From Neorhizobium galegae (GTDB taxonomy: Bacteria > Pseudomonadota > Alphaproteobacteria > Rhizobiales > Rhizobiaceae): a stretch of 64,000 nt of DNA. The stretch is from positions 2,051,501-2,115,500 of the forward strand of contig NZ_CP090095.1 of assembly GCF_021391675.1 (NCBI RefSeq), in the 5' to 3' direction. Under the pieces are notes generated by a model. The model saw only the letters and a list, made by a program, of their open reading frames with translations, made no database searches and was not told where the DNA came from. Shown piece after piece: positions 11,266 to 20,570 of the stretch. Position numbers and translations under genes: made by a program. Every line of letters starts with the position of its first letter. Position 1 is the stretch's first letter.

Positions 11266-11955
11266 GCCGCTCCGGCGGCGGCGTGAGCACCGGCGGCTGG
11301 ATAGCGGCCGCCTGCGGCTTTTGCGGGCGGGTCTGCAGTTTGGTGATCCCGGAATAGGGCTGCTCTTCTCTCGGAAGTTCGATGCCCGGCACCTTCCGGC
11401 GGTCGTCGACAACAGGCGGCAGCGGCTCGAAAGAGGGGATGCAGCGCTGTTCGCGAATGGCGGCGAGAATGGCATTCCGCTCTTCCGAGGGCAGGATCAT
11501 CTGCCGCGAACTGTTCCGTTCCGCCGCCAGCGCGTCGCGGCTCTGCTCCATTCTGTCCAGCGCATCCCGCATCTGGCCGCAGACCGCGGCATTCGGGCCA
11601 CCCAGAACCACGACGCTACCACTGCCGCAGCCGGCGCGGCGCATGTCGACCCGCAGTTCCCGGATATCGGCATTGTATTCGCCAAGCTGCTGGGCGTAGC
11701 TGCGCGCCGCAGACGTGTTGCCGATGATCTGCGGGCTGTTTCCAAGTTTCCGGTAAAGGGCCGCACAAACGGCAGGGTCCCCCGCCAGCGCTGCGGCCGG
11801 CAGAAGCAAGAGCGGTATGGTCAGCAAGCCGCGAAGCGGTATCGGCAATTCCGGCATCCTCTCCTAATGGGAGATGGCATCATGGAACGTGCCGGTTGAT
11901 AATCTCATAAAGCCGCGATCACCGCATGGTGAAATCGATCCCGAGTGCCGCTCGA

Positions 11956-11970
11956 GCCCCCGAAGGGGGC
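11956..11970 (-). terminator. GC-rich stem-loop downstream of maeB
   Basis: A 6-bp perfect stem GCCCCC/GGGGGC with a 3-nt loop lies 30 nt after the maeB stop on the minus strand. No T-run follows, so intrinsic termination is only a possibility. Confidence 0.3.
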
Positions 11971-11999
11971 CCGCGCCAAAGCACGGGAAGAATTTCAAC

Positions 12000-14318
12000 T
12001 CAGGATTGAATTTGCAGGTTTGGCTGCGAGGCTTCCACGACGGCGAGCGCCGCCATGTTCACCACGCCGCGAGACGTCACCGAGGACGACAGGATATGCG
12101 CCGGCTGGGCCGCCCCGAGAAGAATCGGGCCGACATGCAGAGCGTCCGTGAGGTTGCGGACCAGACCGAGCGAGATGTTTGCCGCATCCAGATTCGGGAA
12201 CACCAGCAGGTTGGCTTCGCCGGTCAGCGAACTGTCCGGCATGGCCCGCTTGCGCAGCGTTTCCGACAATGCCGAGCCACCCTGCATTTCGCCGTCCACT
12301 TCCAGCTCCGGCGCCCGCTGGCGCACCAGCTTCAGGGCAGCCCGCATCTTCTGGGCGCTTTCGGAATCGCGCGAACCGAAGTTCGAGTGGCAGATCAGCG
12401 CCGCCTTCGGGGTGATGCCGAACCGGCGGATTTCTTCTGCCGCCAGAATGGTGATTTCGGCAATCTCCTGCGCGGACGGGTTGTAATTCACGAACGTGTC
12501 GGTGAAGAACATCGCGCCGCGCTGGGAGATGACCAGGCTGAGGCCCGAGAAGGCGCAGACGCCCGGCCGCTTGCCGATGATCTGGTTCACGTCGTTGAGA
12601 TGCTTGTCGTAACGTCCTTCGACACCGCAGATCAGCGCGTCCGCATCGCCGCGCTTGACCGCCAGCGCACCGATTACCGTATTGTTGGTGCGCACGATGG
12701 TGCGCGCCGCTTCCGGATTGATGCCTTCGCGGCCGACCAGTGCGAAATATTCGTCGACATAGTCGCGGTAGCGCGGATCGTCTTCCGGGTTGACCACGGC
12801 GAAATCGACATTCGGGCGGATGCGGATACCGAAACGGGCAAGCCGCGCCTCGATGACGGAAGGACGGCCGATCAGGATCGGGGTTGCGGTCTTTTCCTCC
12901 AGCAGAACCTGGGCTGCGCGCAGTACGCGTTCGTCCTCGCCCTCGGCGAAGATCACCCGGTTCTTTTCCGAAACCTTGGCGGCGCTGAAGATCGGCTTCA
13001 TGACGAAACCGGAGCGCCAGACGAAGCGGTTCAGCTGGTCGAGATAGGCCTCGAAATCCTGGATCGGCCGCGCGGCGACGCCGGTCTCGGCAGCTGCTTT
13101 TGCGACCGCAGGCGCAATGCGCAGGATGAGGCGTGGATCGAAGGGCGAGGGGATCAGATAGTCTGCGCCAAAAATCGGCGACTCGCCGGAATAGGCGCGC
13201 GCCGCGACGTCGGAGACTTCCTCGCGGGCAAGCGCTGCTATCGCCTTGACCGCCGCCATCTTCATTTCCTCGTTGATCGTCCGGGCGCCGCAATCGAGCG
13301 CGCCACGGAAGATGTAGGGGAAACACAGCACGTTGTTGACCTGGTTCGGGAAGTCCGAACGGCCGGTGCAGATCATCGCGTCGGGACGGGCGGCGCGGGC
13401 AAGCTCGGGCATGATTTCCGGCGTCGGATTGGCAAGCGCCATGATCAGCGGCTTTGCGGCCATCTGCTCCAGGAGCTCGGGCTTCAGCACGCCCGCGGCG
13501 GACAGGCCGAGAAACACGTCGGCGCCGCCGATGCTGTCGGCAAGGACACGCTTGTCCGACTTCTGGGTGTAGATTTCCTTCCACTCGTCCATCAGCGTAT
13601 TGCGCCCGTCATAGACGAGGCCTTCGATGTCGTGGACCCAGATGTTCTCCTTCTTCGCACCGAGCGAGACGAGGAGATGCAGACAGGCGAGTGCCGCGGC
13701 ACCTGCACCCGAGGTGACGATCTTCACGTCGGCGATGTTCTTGCCCGCGAGCTCCAGCCCGTTCAGGACTGCGGCGGCGACGATGATCGCGGTGCCGTGC
13801 TGGTCATCGTGGAAGACCGGGATGTTCATCTTTTCGCGCAGCCGGCGCTCGACTTCGAAACACTCCGGCGACTTGATGTCTTCGAGGTTGATGCCGCCAA
13901 AGGTCGGCTCGAGCGCCGAAACGGTCGAGACCATCGCCTCGATGCCGGGGGCGTCGATCTCGATGTCGAAGACGTCGATGCCGGCGAATTTCTTGAAGAG
14001 GACGGCCTTGCCTTCCATGACCGGCTTCGAAGCCAGCGGGCCGATATTGCCGAGCCCAAGTACGGCCGAGCCGTTCGAAACGACGGCGACGAGATTGGCG
14101 CGGGCGGTATAGTAAGCCGCCATGTCGGGATTGTCGCGGATCGCCAGACATGGGGCTGCAACGCCCGGAGAATAGGCAAGCGCCAGGTCGCGCTGGTTGC
14201 CGAGCGGCTTGGTGGCCTGGATCTCAAGCTTGCCGGGCCGCGGGTAGCGGTGGAAGAACAGCGCCTGTTCGTCGAGATCGGCATTGGCTGGGGAAGTTAC
14301 GGGCATATTCGATGTCAT
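12000..14318 (-). CDS. maeB: Malic enzyme with C-terminal phosphotransacetylase-like domain
   Basis: Oxidatively decarboxylates malate to pyruvate, linking the TCA cycle to gluconeogenesis or acetyl-CoA supply. The 772-residue product is the long chimeric form: residues about 20-430 carry the malic enzyme ([60 protein letters not shown] for the nucleotide) and residues about 445-772 a phosphate-acetyltransferase-like region without known transferase activity. The ATG at 14318 has GAGG upstream; an in-frame ATG at 14381 lacks homology. Rhizobia hold an NAD (Dme) and an NADP (Tme) form; I lean to the Tme type but cannot decide the cofactor. Confidence 0.92.
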   Translation of the reverse strand: MTSNMPVTSPANADLDEQALFFHRYPRPGKLEIQATKPLGNQRDLALAYSPGVAAPCLAIRDNPDMAAYYTARANLVAVVSNGSAVLGLGNIGPLASKPVMEGKAVLFKKFAGIDVFDIEIDAPGIEAMVSTVSALEPTFGGINLEDIKSPECFEVERRLREKMNIPVFHDDQHGTAIIVAAAVLNGLELAGKNIADVKIVTSGAGAAALACLHLLVSLGAKKENIWVHDIEGLVYDGRNTLMDEWKEIYTQKSDKRVLADSIGGADVFLGLSAAGVLKPELLEQMAAKPLIMALANPTPEIMPELARAARPDAMICTGRSDFPNQVNNVLCFPYIFRGALDCGARTINEEMKMAAVKAIAALAREEVSDVAARAYSGESPIFGADYLIPSPFDPRLILRIAPAVAKAAAETGVAARPIQDFEAYLDQLNRFVWRSGFVMKPIFSAAKVSEKNRVIFAEGEDERVLRAAQVLLEEKTATPILIGRPSVIEARLARFGIRIRPNVDFAVVNPEDDPRYRDYVDEYFALVGREGINPEAARTIVRTNNTVIGALAVKRGDADALICGVEGRYDKHLNDVNQIIGKRPGVCAFSGLSLVISQRGAMFFTDTFVNYNPSAQEIAEITILAAEEIRRFGITPKAALICHSNFGSRDSESAQKMRAALKLVRQRAPELEVDGEMQGGSALSETLRKRAMPDSSLTGEANLLVFPNLDAANISLGLVRNLTDALHVGPILLGAAQPAHILSSSVTSRGVVNMAALAVVEASQPNLQIQS

Positions 14319-14408
14319 TGCGACCTCGGCGTCTTTCTCGGGAATGGGTCCCTCAATACAACAAATCGAACGGGGGTCCATCCCAGATATTTGGCCTCGC
14401 CGAATAAA

Positions 14409-14446
14409 ACAAAGCCCGGAGAGGCGCTTGGCCTGTCCGGGCTTTT
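14409..14446 (-). terminator. Terminator downstream of the ugpB-like gene
   Basis: A 10-bp stem (AAAGCCCGGA, 14411-14420; TCCGGGCTTT, 14436-14445) encloses a 15-nt loop. On the minus strand it is followed by TGTTTTATT, 40 nt after the ugpB-like stop. The arms are nearly the same as those of the terminator at 1809. Confidence 0.7.
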
Positions 14447-14485
14447 CGTCGTTCGGGTCAAGGCCCTTAAGTCACGCTCTTCGCA

Positions 14486-15745
14486 TCAGCCGCCGCTTTT
14501 CGACAGCATGGTGCGCATTTCGGCGCCAAACGTCTTCAGGGCCTGCGCTTCCGGCGTCTTGCCGAGCACGATCGCTTCCCAGACCGAAGGTTCCTTGGCG
14601 CGGATCGCCGGCATTGCCGGCGGACGCGAGCGCACAAAGGCCACGTCGAGCTGCTTGATGGCAACCGAATAACCGGGCTCTTCGGCGATCGCTTTCTTGG
14701 CGATGTCGACGTCGGCGGTTTTTTTCATGATCGGCAGGTAGCCGGTTTCGACGAAGGTGATCGCATTGATTTCCGGGCGCGAGATGAATTTCAGGAACGC
14801 CCAGGCGCCCTTGCGATGGGCTTCGTCGGAGGCCGCGTTGATGCCGATCGTCGCACCGCCGATCGGGGCTGCGCATTTGACGCCGCAAGGCAGTGGGGCA
14901 ACGCCGAGATCGAACTTCACGGCACCGCGGAGTGCGCCGAAGCCGCCGGTCGAGTCGAAATTGATCGCAGCCTGGCCGCTGGTGAAATATTGGCTGCCGA
15001 GGCTTTCGTTGATCGCCGCTGCTTCAGGCGAAACCTTGTCCTTGCGGATCAGGTCGGCCATGTAGGTATAGGCGCCGATCGAGGCATCGCTATCCATCAG
15101 CACGGAATTGTCCTTGGGGCTGACCCATTCGCCGCCGGCCTGTGCAACGAAGGCCCAGCGCACGAACTGGCCGAGCCCGATGACACCCCACTGCTTGACG
15201 TCATTGCCCTGGCGAACCGTGAGCTTGGTAGACATCTGGCGCAGTTCGTCCCAGGTCTTCGGCGGTGCATTCGGGTCGAGGCCCGCAGCGCGGAAGGCGT
15301 CCTTGTTGTAGTACATGACCGGCGTCGAGACGTTGAACGGCAGGACGTAGGACTTGCCGAGATATTTCGGGCCTTCGAGCGCGAACGACTGGTACTGGTC
15401 AAGGAATTCGGCGCCTTCCTTCTGAAGGTAGGGGTCGAGCTGCTCGAGCACGCCGGAATCGGCGAACAAGCCGTAGCGGGTGACCTCCAGCATCATCAGG
15501 TCCGGTGCCTGGCCAGCCGGGATGGCGGCCTGCAGCTTAGTGGTCGTGTCGTCGTAATTTCCGGTATATTCGGCCTTCAGCTTGTACTCGCTCTGTGAGG
15601 CGTTGAACTTGCCGACGATCTGGTTGACCGCGTCGGTGCCCTTTTTGGCGAGCGAATGCCAGAAGGTGATTTCGACGGGGGCGGCAAGAGCCGGCTGGCC
15701 CGCGAGCACCGCGACGGCCGCCGCGATAAGCAGTTTCCTCAACAT
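14486..15745 (-). CDS. Extracellular sugar/glycerol-phosphate-type binding protein (UgpB-like)
   Basis: A 419-residue periplasmic solute-binding protein of ABC family 1. Signal peptide residues 1-21 end in PALAAP. The mature start VEITFWHSLAKKG, the QAAIPAGQAPDLMMLE segment, NVSTPVMYYNKDAFRAAGLDP and the late FLKFISRPE segment are those of UgpB, which binds glycerol 3-phosphate and glycerophosphodiesters. The start at 15745 has AGGAG nine bases upstream. It is divergent from two permeases and a glycerophosphodiesterase (15.9-18.4 kb), which supports a glycerophosphodiester substrate; the exact ligand is inferred. Confidence 0.85.
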   Translation of the reverse strand: MLRKLLIAAAVAVLAGQPALAAPVEITFWHSLAKKGTDAVNQIVGKFNASQSEYKLKAEYTGNYDDTTTKLQAAIPAGQAPDLMMLEVTRYGLFADSGVLEQLDPYLQKEGAEFLDQYQSFALEGPKYLGKSYVLPFNVSTPVMYYNKDAFRAAGLDPNAPPKTWDELRQMSTKLTVRQGNDVKQWGVIGLGQFVRWAFVAQAGGEWVSPKDNSVLMDSDASIGAYTYMADLIRKDKVSPEAAAINESLGSQYFTSGQAAINFDSTGGFGALRGAVKFDLGVAPLPCGVKCAAPIGGATIGINAASDEAHRKGAWAFLKFISRPEINAITFVETGYLPIMKKTADVDIAKKAIAEEPGYSVAIKQLDVAFVRSRPPAMPAIRAKEPSVWEAIVLGKTPEAQALKTFGAEMRTMLSKSGG

Positions 15746-15891
15746 CCCATTCTCTCCTTATTCGTTGAAACGCCGGTTTGAACGGCCGGCAGCCGCTGTC
15801 GCGAAAGGGTAGGAAGAGCACGTTACAGGCGAATGACGCGGGCCCGTGAAAAACGTCACGAGACTTTCGTACAGGGCCGCTAAGGCAGAGC

Positions 15892-16788
15892 GTGACACGG
15901 AGAAAACGTTGGAATGCGATGCGGATATTGAGGCCCTATCTCTATCTTCTGCCCTGTGTCGGGCTGCTCGGCCTCTTCATCTATTGGCCGATCGTCTATT
16001 CCGCCTGGCTCAGCATCCACCAGACCAACATCCTCAACGGGCGCTCCAGATATGTGGGCTTCGACAACTATCTTGAGCTGTTCGGCTCGGATCAATTCCA
16101 TCATTCCCTCTGGGTGACTTTTCTCCTGATGCTGGTGAGCGTGCCGCCCCGGCTGATCCTGGCGCTGGCGCTCGCCCATCTCCTGAGGGAAAGCCATGCT
16201 TTCGCACGGATGCTGCGGGGCATCTATTTCCTTCCCTATGTCACCAGTTCCGTGGCGATTTCGGTGATCTGGAGCTGGATGTTCAACACCGATATCGGCT
16301 TCATCAACCTGACGCTCGGCGCCATCGGCATCGGCAAGGTTCCTTGGCTGCAGGACGTCAACCTGGCGCTGGTCGCCGTCGGCATCGTGGCGATCTGGAA
16401 ACAGCTCGGTTACGATACGCTGCTGTTCATCGCCGGGCTCAACGCCATTCCCGACGATTATTACGAAGCGGCGCGCATCGACCGGGCAGGGCGCTGGCGC
16501 CGGTTCAGGGATATCACCTTCCCATTGGTCGCACCGACCACCCTGTTTCTGCTCGTGGTCTCGGTGATCGACAGTTTTCAGATCTTCACGCTCGTCAATG
16601 TCATCACCCGTGGCGGGCCAGCCAACGGTACCGATGTCCTGATGAATTTCCTCTACTATCTGAGCTTTACCCTGTTCGACATCTCGACAGGATCGGCGTT
16701 GGCCGTGCTCCTGTTCCTCGGACTGGTCGCCATCACGCTCGCAAAGCTCGCCTTTGCCAGGGACAAGGTGAATTATGACCTTTCCTGA
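15892..16788 (+). CDS. ABC transporter permease, UgpA-like
   Basis: A 298-residue inner-membrane permease with six predicted transmembrane segments (LYLLPCVGLLGLFIYWPIVY first) and the EAA loop that contacts the ATPase (EAARIDRAGRWRRFRDITFP near residue 200). It follows the MalF/UgpA pattern. The start is either the GTG at 15892 or the ATG at 15919 (MRILRPY); both have weak upstream sites. It overlaps the next permease by 14 nt. No ATPase gene follows. Confidence 0.88.
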   Translation: MTRRKRWNAMRILRPYLYLLPCVGLLGLFIYWPIVYSAWLSIHQTNILNGRSRYVGFDNYLELFGSDQFHHSLWVTFLLMLVSVPPRLILALALAHLLRESHAFARMLRGIYFLPYVTSSVAISVIWSWMFNTDIGFINLTLGAIGIGKVPWLQDVNLALVAVGIVAIWKQLGYDTLLFIAGLNAIPDDYYEAARIDRAGRWRRFRDITFPLVAPTTLFLLVVSVIDSFQIFTLVNVITRGGPANGTDVLMNFLYYLSFTLFDISTGSALAVLLFLGLVAITLAKLAFARDKVNYDLS

Positions 16789-17602
16789 TCGTCTCCTCCA
16801 TTTCCTCGGCTGGGCGGGAGCGGCGCTGCTCGGTTTCGGCGTAGTCTTCCCCTTCCTGATCGGCATCGGCGCCTCGCTGCTAGCACCGTCCGACCTCCTC
16901 AATCCCAATGTCGGCGAATGGTCGCTGCATCCGGAAAATTATCTGCGAGTGTTCACGGAGGCAGGGCTCGGCGCCTATTTCATGAACTCGATCATTATCG
17001 CGCTGTCGACGACGGTCGGCACGATGATCACCTCGATCCTCGCCGCCTATGCCTTTGCCCGTATGGAGTTCCGCGGCCGCAACATGCTGTTCTGGGCCGT
17101 GCTCGGCACGCTTACCATTCCGGAACTGATCTGCATCATTCCCAACTATCTGCTGATGGCCAAGATGAAGCTGGTGCCGAGCATCTGGGCGGCGGTGCTG
17201 CCCCAGCTTGCCTCCGGTTTCGTGACCTTTTTCCTGCGCCAGCATTTCATGGGCGTGCCAAAGGTTTACGAGGAGGCGGCGCGCCTGGATGGCGCCAGCC
17301 ATTTCAAGATCCTGGTCGACGTCATCGTCCCGATCTGCTGGGCGGCGATCGCCTCGATGGCGCTGTTTGCCTTCATCGCCCAGTGGAATTCCTATCTCTG
17401 GCCGCTGATCGTGCTGCGCGGCGATACGCAGACGGTGCAGATCGCGCTGGCCAATCTTCAGGCATCGGTACGCGAACAGCCCTTTACCGACTGGCCTCTC
17501 ATCCTTGCGGCGAGCTGTGTGGTCCTGCTGCCGAGCATCGTGTTTTTCTTATTTGCCGAACGCCAGCTGGTGCAGGGCGCGGGTCTCGGCGGCATCAAGT
17601 GA
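16775..17602 (+). CDS. ABC transporter permease, UgpE-like
   Basis: A 275-residue partner permease with six membrane segments and the EAA motif (YEEAARLDGASHFKILVDVIVP, near residue 168). It follows the MalG/UgpE pattern, including WPLIVLRGDTQTVQIALANLQ, typical of UgpE. Its start lies inside the end of the previous permease gene, so the two are translationally coupled. It is followed 8 nt later by the glycerophosphodiesterase. Confidence 0.88.
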   Translation: MTFPDRLLHFLGWAGAALLGFGVVFPFLIGIGASLLAPSDLLNPNVGEWSLHPENYLRVFTEAGLGAYFMNSIIIALSTTVGTMITSILAAYAFARMEFRGRNMLFWAVLGTLTIPELICIIPNYLLMAKMKLVPSIWAAVLPQLASGFVTFFLRQHFMGVPKVYEEAARLDGASHFKILVDVIVPICWAAIASMALFAFIAQWNSYLWPLIVLRGDTQTVQIALANLQASVREQPFTDWPLILAASCVVLLPSIVFFLFAERQLVQGAGLGGIK

Positions 17603-17610
17603 GGTTTCGA

Positions 17611-18378
17611 ATGACCAAGATCGCATCCCATCGCGGCGGCACCCATCTGTGGCCGGAAAATTCCAGGCTTGCCTTCCGCCAGACCGCCGCGCTGCCGGTC
17701 GAACTCGTCGAATTCGACGTCCACCACACTGCCGACAAGGTTCTGGTCGTCCATCACGATGCGACAATCGACCGGATGACGGACGGCAAGGGCGAGATCG
17801 GCAGGCTCACCTACGAGCAGCTGTCGAAATTCGTGATCGTCGGCGCGGCAGGTGAGACCATTCCGACCCTCGACGAGGTGCTCGACATCTTCGCGCCGTC
17901 GCCGGTCGACCTGCGCCTCGAGATCAAGACACGGCCGGATGGGACTGCCTACGAGGGCATGGAGGAGGCGATTGTCGAGCGGCTGGTCGCCAGCGGCATG
18001 CTTTCCCGCTGCATGGTGACGAGCTTCTCCCTGGAGCGGCTCGACGCCTTCCGCAAGGCGCTTGAGGCGGCCGGCCACAGTGTTTCGGAGCTTCTTGGAT
18101 TCATATGGCTCTGCTCGCCGGCGGTCATCCGCCAGGTGGGCTGGATCGGCGTTGGCGCCGCCTTGGCCGCCTTTGGCGTTTTCGAGATCGGCATTCGCGC
18201 CGAAATGATCTCCGTGCTTGCAATTGCCCCGTTGAGCGACCGTGGCGTGATCATCCACGGATGGGCCGCGCACGACATTGAGATGGCAACGCGGATGTTC
18301 GATCTCGGCATTGCGAGCTTCACCACCGATCGCCCGGATATCGCGATTGCGACCCGTGCCAAACAGGAGATGAGGTAG
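17611..18378 (+). CDS. ugpQ: Glycerophosphodiester phosphodiesterase, cytoplasmic
   Basis: Splits glycerophosphodiesters into glycerol 3-phosphate and an alcohol. The 255-residue TIM-barrel enzyme shows the catalytic pattern HRGG at residues 6-9, PENS, EFDVHHTAD and VVHHD near residue 50, and LEIK further on. There is no signal peptide, so it acts on imported substrate. The ATG at 17611 has GAGG upstream. It lies 8 nt downstream of the permeases, so uptake and hydrolysis appear to be one operon. Confidence 0.9.
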   Translation: MTKIASHRGGTHLWPENSRLAFRQTAALPVELVEFDVHHTADKVLVVHHDATIDRMTDGKGEIGRLTYEQLSKFVIVGAAGETIPTLDEVLDIFAPSPVDLRLEIKTRPDGTAYEGMEEAIVERLVASGMLSRCMVTSFSLERLDAFRKALEAAGHSVSELLGFIWLCSPAVIRQVGWIGVGAALAAFGVFEIGIRAEMISVLAIAPLSDRGVIIHGWAAHDIEMATRMFDLGIASFTTDRPDIAIATRAKQEMR

Positions 18379-18380
18379 TC

Positions 18381-18461
18381 ATGCGGCACTCTGTCATCAT
18401 CCTGAAACACGAGTCTGGTTTTGAAGCCATCAGAAGCGGCAGCGAAAGGACGACTTCGTGA
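18381..18461 (+). CDS. Possible 26-residue small ORF overlapping the next start
   Basis: ATG 3 nt after the ugpQ stop with GAGGT just upstream, 26 codons, ending in TGA that overlaps the GTG start of the LpxH-like gene (GTGA). The peptide (MRHSVIILKHESGFEA then a basic Ser-rich end) matches nothing I know. It may simply be a translation-coupling leader or chance. Confidence 0.25.
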   Translation: MRHSVIILKHESGFEAIRSGSERTTS

Positions 18462-19273
18462 CCGGTGAGATGGATACAAGACATTTCAGAACGCTCTTCA
18501 TTTCGGACGTTCATCTGGGCTCCAAGGCGGCCCGAACGGACTTCCTCCTGGATTTCCTGCGCTATCATGAAGCGGATACCATTTTCCTGGTCGGCGACAT
18601 CGTCGACGGCTGGCGGCTGAAGCGCAACTGGTACTGGCCGCAGGGCTGCAACGACGTGGTCCAGAAGCTGCTGCGCAAGGCGCGCAAGGGCACCCGCATC
18701 GTCTACATCCCCGGCAACCACGACGAATTCCTGCGTTCCTTCCCGGGCACGCATTTCGGCGGCATCGAAGTCGCCGAGCGCGAAATCTACGAGATGGCCG
18801 ACGGCAAGAAATACCTGGTCCTGCATGGCGACGAATTCGACGTCGTGGTCCGCAACGCCCGCCTGCTCGCCTATCTCGGCGACTGGGCTTATGACGCGGC
18901 GATCGTCATCAATATCGGGCTCGCCGCCATCCGCCGCCGCCTCGGCATGCCCTACTGGTCCTTCTCCGCCTGGGCCAAGCTGCAGGTCAAGCACGCGGTC
19001 AATTTCATCGGCGAGTTCCAGCGGGTCGTCGCCGACGAAGCCCGCCGCAACAATGTCGATGGCGTCATCTGCGGCCATATCCATCATGCCGTCATGGAGG
19101 ACATCGACGGCATCCACTACGTCAATACCGGCGACTGGGTGGAAAGCTGCACGGCAATCGCCGAGAACTTTGACGGCACGCTGGAGATGATTTCGTGGCA
19201 GAACATCGCCGCCACGGCGGAGATCAAGTCCCTGCCGGCGCCGCAATCCATCGAGGACATGCGGGCCGCGTGA
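18458..19273 (+). CDS. LpxH-like UDP-2,3-diacylglucosamine diphosphatase family phosphoesterase
   Basis: A 271-residue calcineurin-type metallophosphoesterase. All metal motifs are present: SDVHLGSK near residue 16, GDIVDGW near 48, GNHDE near 87, LHGDEFD near 124 and GHIHH near 207. The WRLKRNWYWPQ segment is typical of the LpxH-like subgroup common in Rhizobiales. LpxH removes UMP from UDP-diacylglucosamine in lipid A synthesis, but several rhizobial members of this subgroup are unproven. GTG at 18458 or ATG at 18470 could start the protein. Confidence 0.8.
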   Translation: MTGEMDTRHFRTLFISDVHLGSKAARTDFLLDFLRYHEADTIFLVGDIVDGWRLKRNWYWPQGCNDVVQKLLRKARKGTRIVYIPGNHDEFLRSFPGTHFGGIEVAEREIYEMADGKKYLVLHGDEFDVVVRNARLLAYLGDWAYDAAIVINIGLAAIRRRLGMPYWSFSAWAKLQVKHAVNFIGEFQRVVADEARRNNVDGVICGHIHHAVMEDIDGIHYVNTGDWVESCTAIAENFDGTLEMISWQNIAATAEIKSLPAPQSIEDMRAA

Positions 19274-19340
19274 GCGGCCTGCAACAGATGGACGGGCCGG
19301 CCAGAGGGCTATATCTTGCCATAGGCAGGCACAAGGCTGT

Positions 19341-20570
19341 GTGTTAGGTAAGCTGAAACTTCAGCAACCCACCCGTGAAATCGTGATTCCCTCAAATACG
19401 GCGCAGACAGCGCCCCGGTTCTTCCAGTTGCGCTGTGCGATCGCCTATGGGGCGCCGCTCGGGGTGAACGGAGTGATTCTGCCCTATCTGCCCGTCTGGC
19501 TCGACGGGCTTGCCTTTACCGAATTCGAAATCGGCATCGTGCTCGCAGCCCAGCTTTTCCTGCGGGTGGCTGCCGCCCCGGTTGCCGGCCTGCTTGCCGA
19601 CCGCATGACGGAACGGACCCTGATGCTCGCCTGGTCCGGCGCGTTGTCGTTGTTGACGGCATTCGCAATGTTCTTCACCCGCGACTTCTGGCCGGTTCTC
19701 ATCGTCGTCGCCGTTCAGGCGGCGGTCTTCGCGCCCTATGCGCCGATCGTCGAATCGATCGCTGTCAGCGGGGTCCGGCGCTGGGGTTTCCAGTATGGCT
19801 CGATGCGCGTCTGGGGCTCGGTCGGCTTCGTGGCCGTGGCGCTGTTCGTCGGCGAACTCCGTGGCTTCTGGGGTTTCCAGGCTATCCCGTCGGCGATAGC
19901 GGTCGGTTTTCTCCTGACCGTCGCCGTTGCCTTCGCGGCTCCGAAGCTCGGCCGGGCGGTTGCAAGGCCGGACCCGGACAGGATGCCTCAGCAGAGCTCG
20001 CTCAGAAGGCTCGACCTGCACGTGCTGATGATCGGCGCGTCGGTGGCGCAGGCAGGGCATGGCATGTTCTATACGTTCGGCACCATCCATTGGCAGCAGA
20101 TCGGGTTTTCGAGCGGCTCGATCGGCGTCCTCTGGAGCGCGGCCGTCGTGTCGGAGATCATCGTCTTTTTCGCGGCGGGCTGGATCGCCAGACGGATTTC
20201 TCCCTGGACGCTGATGCGAGTCGGATGCGCGGTCGCGGTGGTCCGCTGGACGCTCTTTCCGATGCCGCTCGACTTCTGGGGATACCTGGCGCTGCAGGCC
20301 ACTCACGCCTTCACGTTCGCCTTCGTCCATATCGGCATCCAGCACCGGTTGGTCGAGGCGGTGCGCGAGGACCAGGAAGCCTCGATGCAGGGCGCCTACG
20401 TCTTCTACAACGGCGTCTTTCTTGCGCTTGCGACGGTGCTTTCCGGGGTACTCTACCGCCAGTTCGGCCCGATGAGCTATGTGGCGATGTCGGTCCTTGC
20501 GCTGGTCGGCCTGTCGATCATCGCGCTTGCGGCAAGAATTCAGCCCCAGAGGGTCGCTTCCGGCGGATAG
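19341..20570 (+). CDS. MFS transporter, HcaT/phenylpropionate-permease-like
   Basis: A 409-residue transporter with about 12 hydrophobic segments. The early GVNGVILPYLPVWL segment, the ADRMTERT loop between helices 2 and 3, and GFQYGSMRVWGSVGF are features of the MFS_1-like/HcaT group. The substrate is unknown. The start is uncertain: GTG at 19341 or a GTG at 19383. Its 3' end overlaps the convergent dipeptide epimerase gene by 31 nt. Confidence 0.82.
   Translation: MLGKLKLQQPTREIVIPSNTAQTAPRFFQLRCAIAYGAPLGVNGVILPYLPVWLDGLAFTEFEIGIVLAAQLFLRVAAAPVAGLLADRMTERTLMLAWSGALSLLTAFAMFFTRDFWPVLIVVAVQAAVFAPYAPIVESIAVSGVRRWGFQYGSMRVWGSVGFVAVALFVGELRGFWGFQAIPSAIAVGFLLTVAVAFAAPKLGRAVARPDPDRMPQQSSLRRLDLHVLMIGASVAQAGHGMFYTFGTIHWQQIGFSSGSIGVLWSAAVVSEIIVFFAAGWIARRISPWTLMRVGCAVAVVRWTLFPMPLDFWGYLALQATHAFTFAFVHIGIQHRLVEAVREDQEASMQGAYVFYNGVFLALATVLSGVLYRQFGPMSYVAMSVLALVGLSIIALAARIQPQRVASGG

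Noticed and set aside
11874..14672. 932-residue open frame on the plus strand opposite maeB
   Set aside because: It is the antisense of a well-conserved enzyme gene; low-complexity Arg/Asp-rich translation typical of GC-rich shadows.
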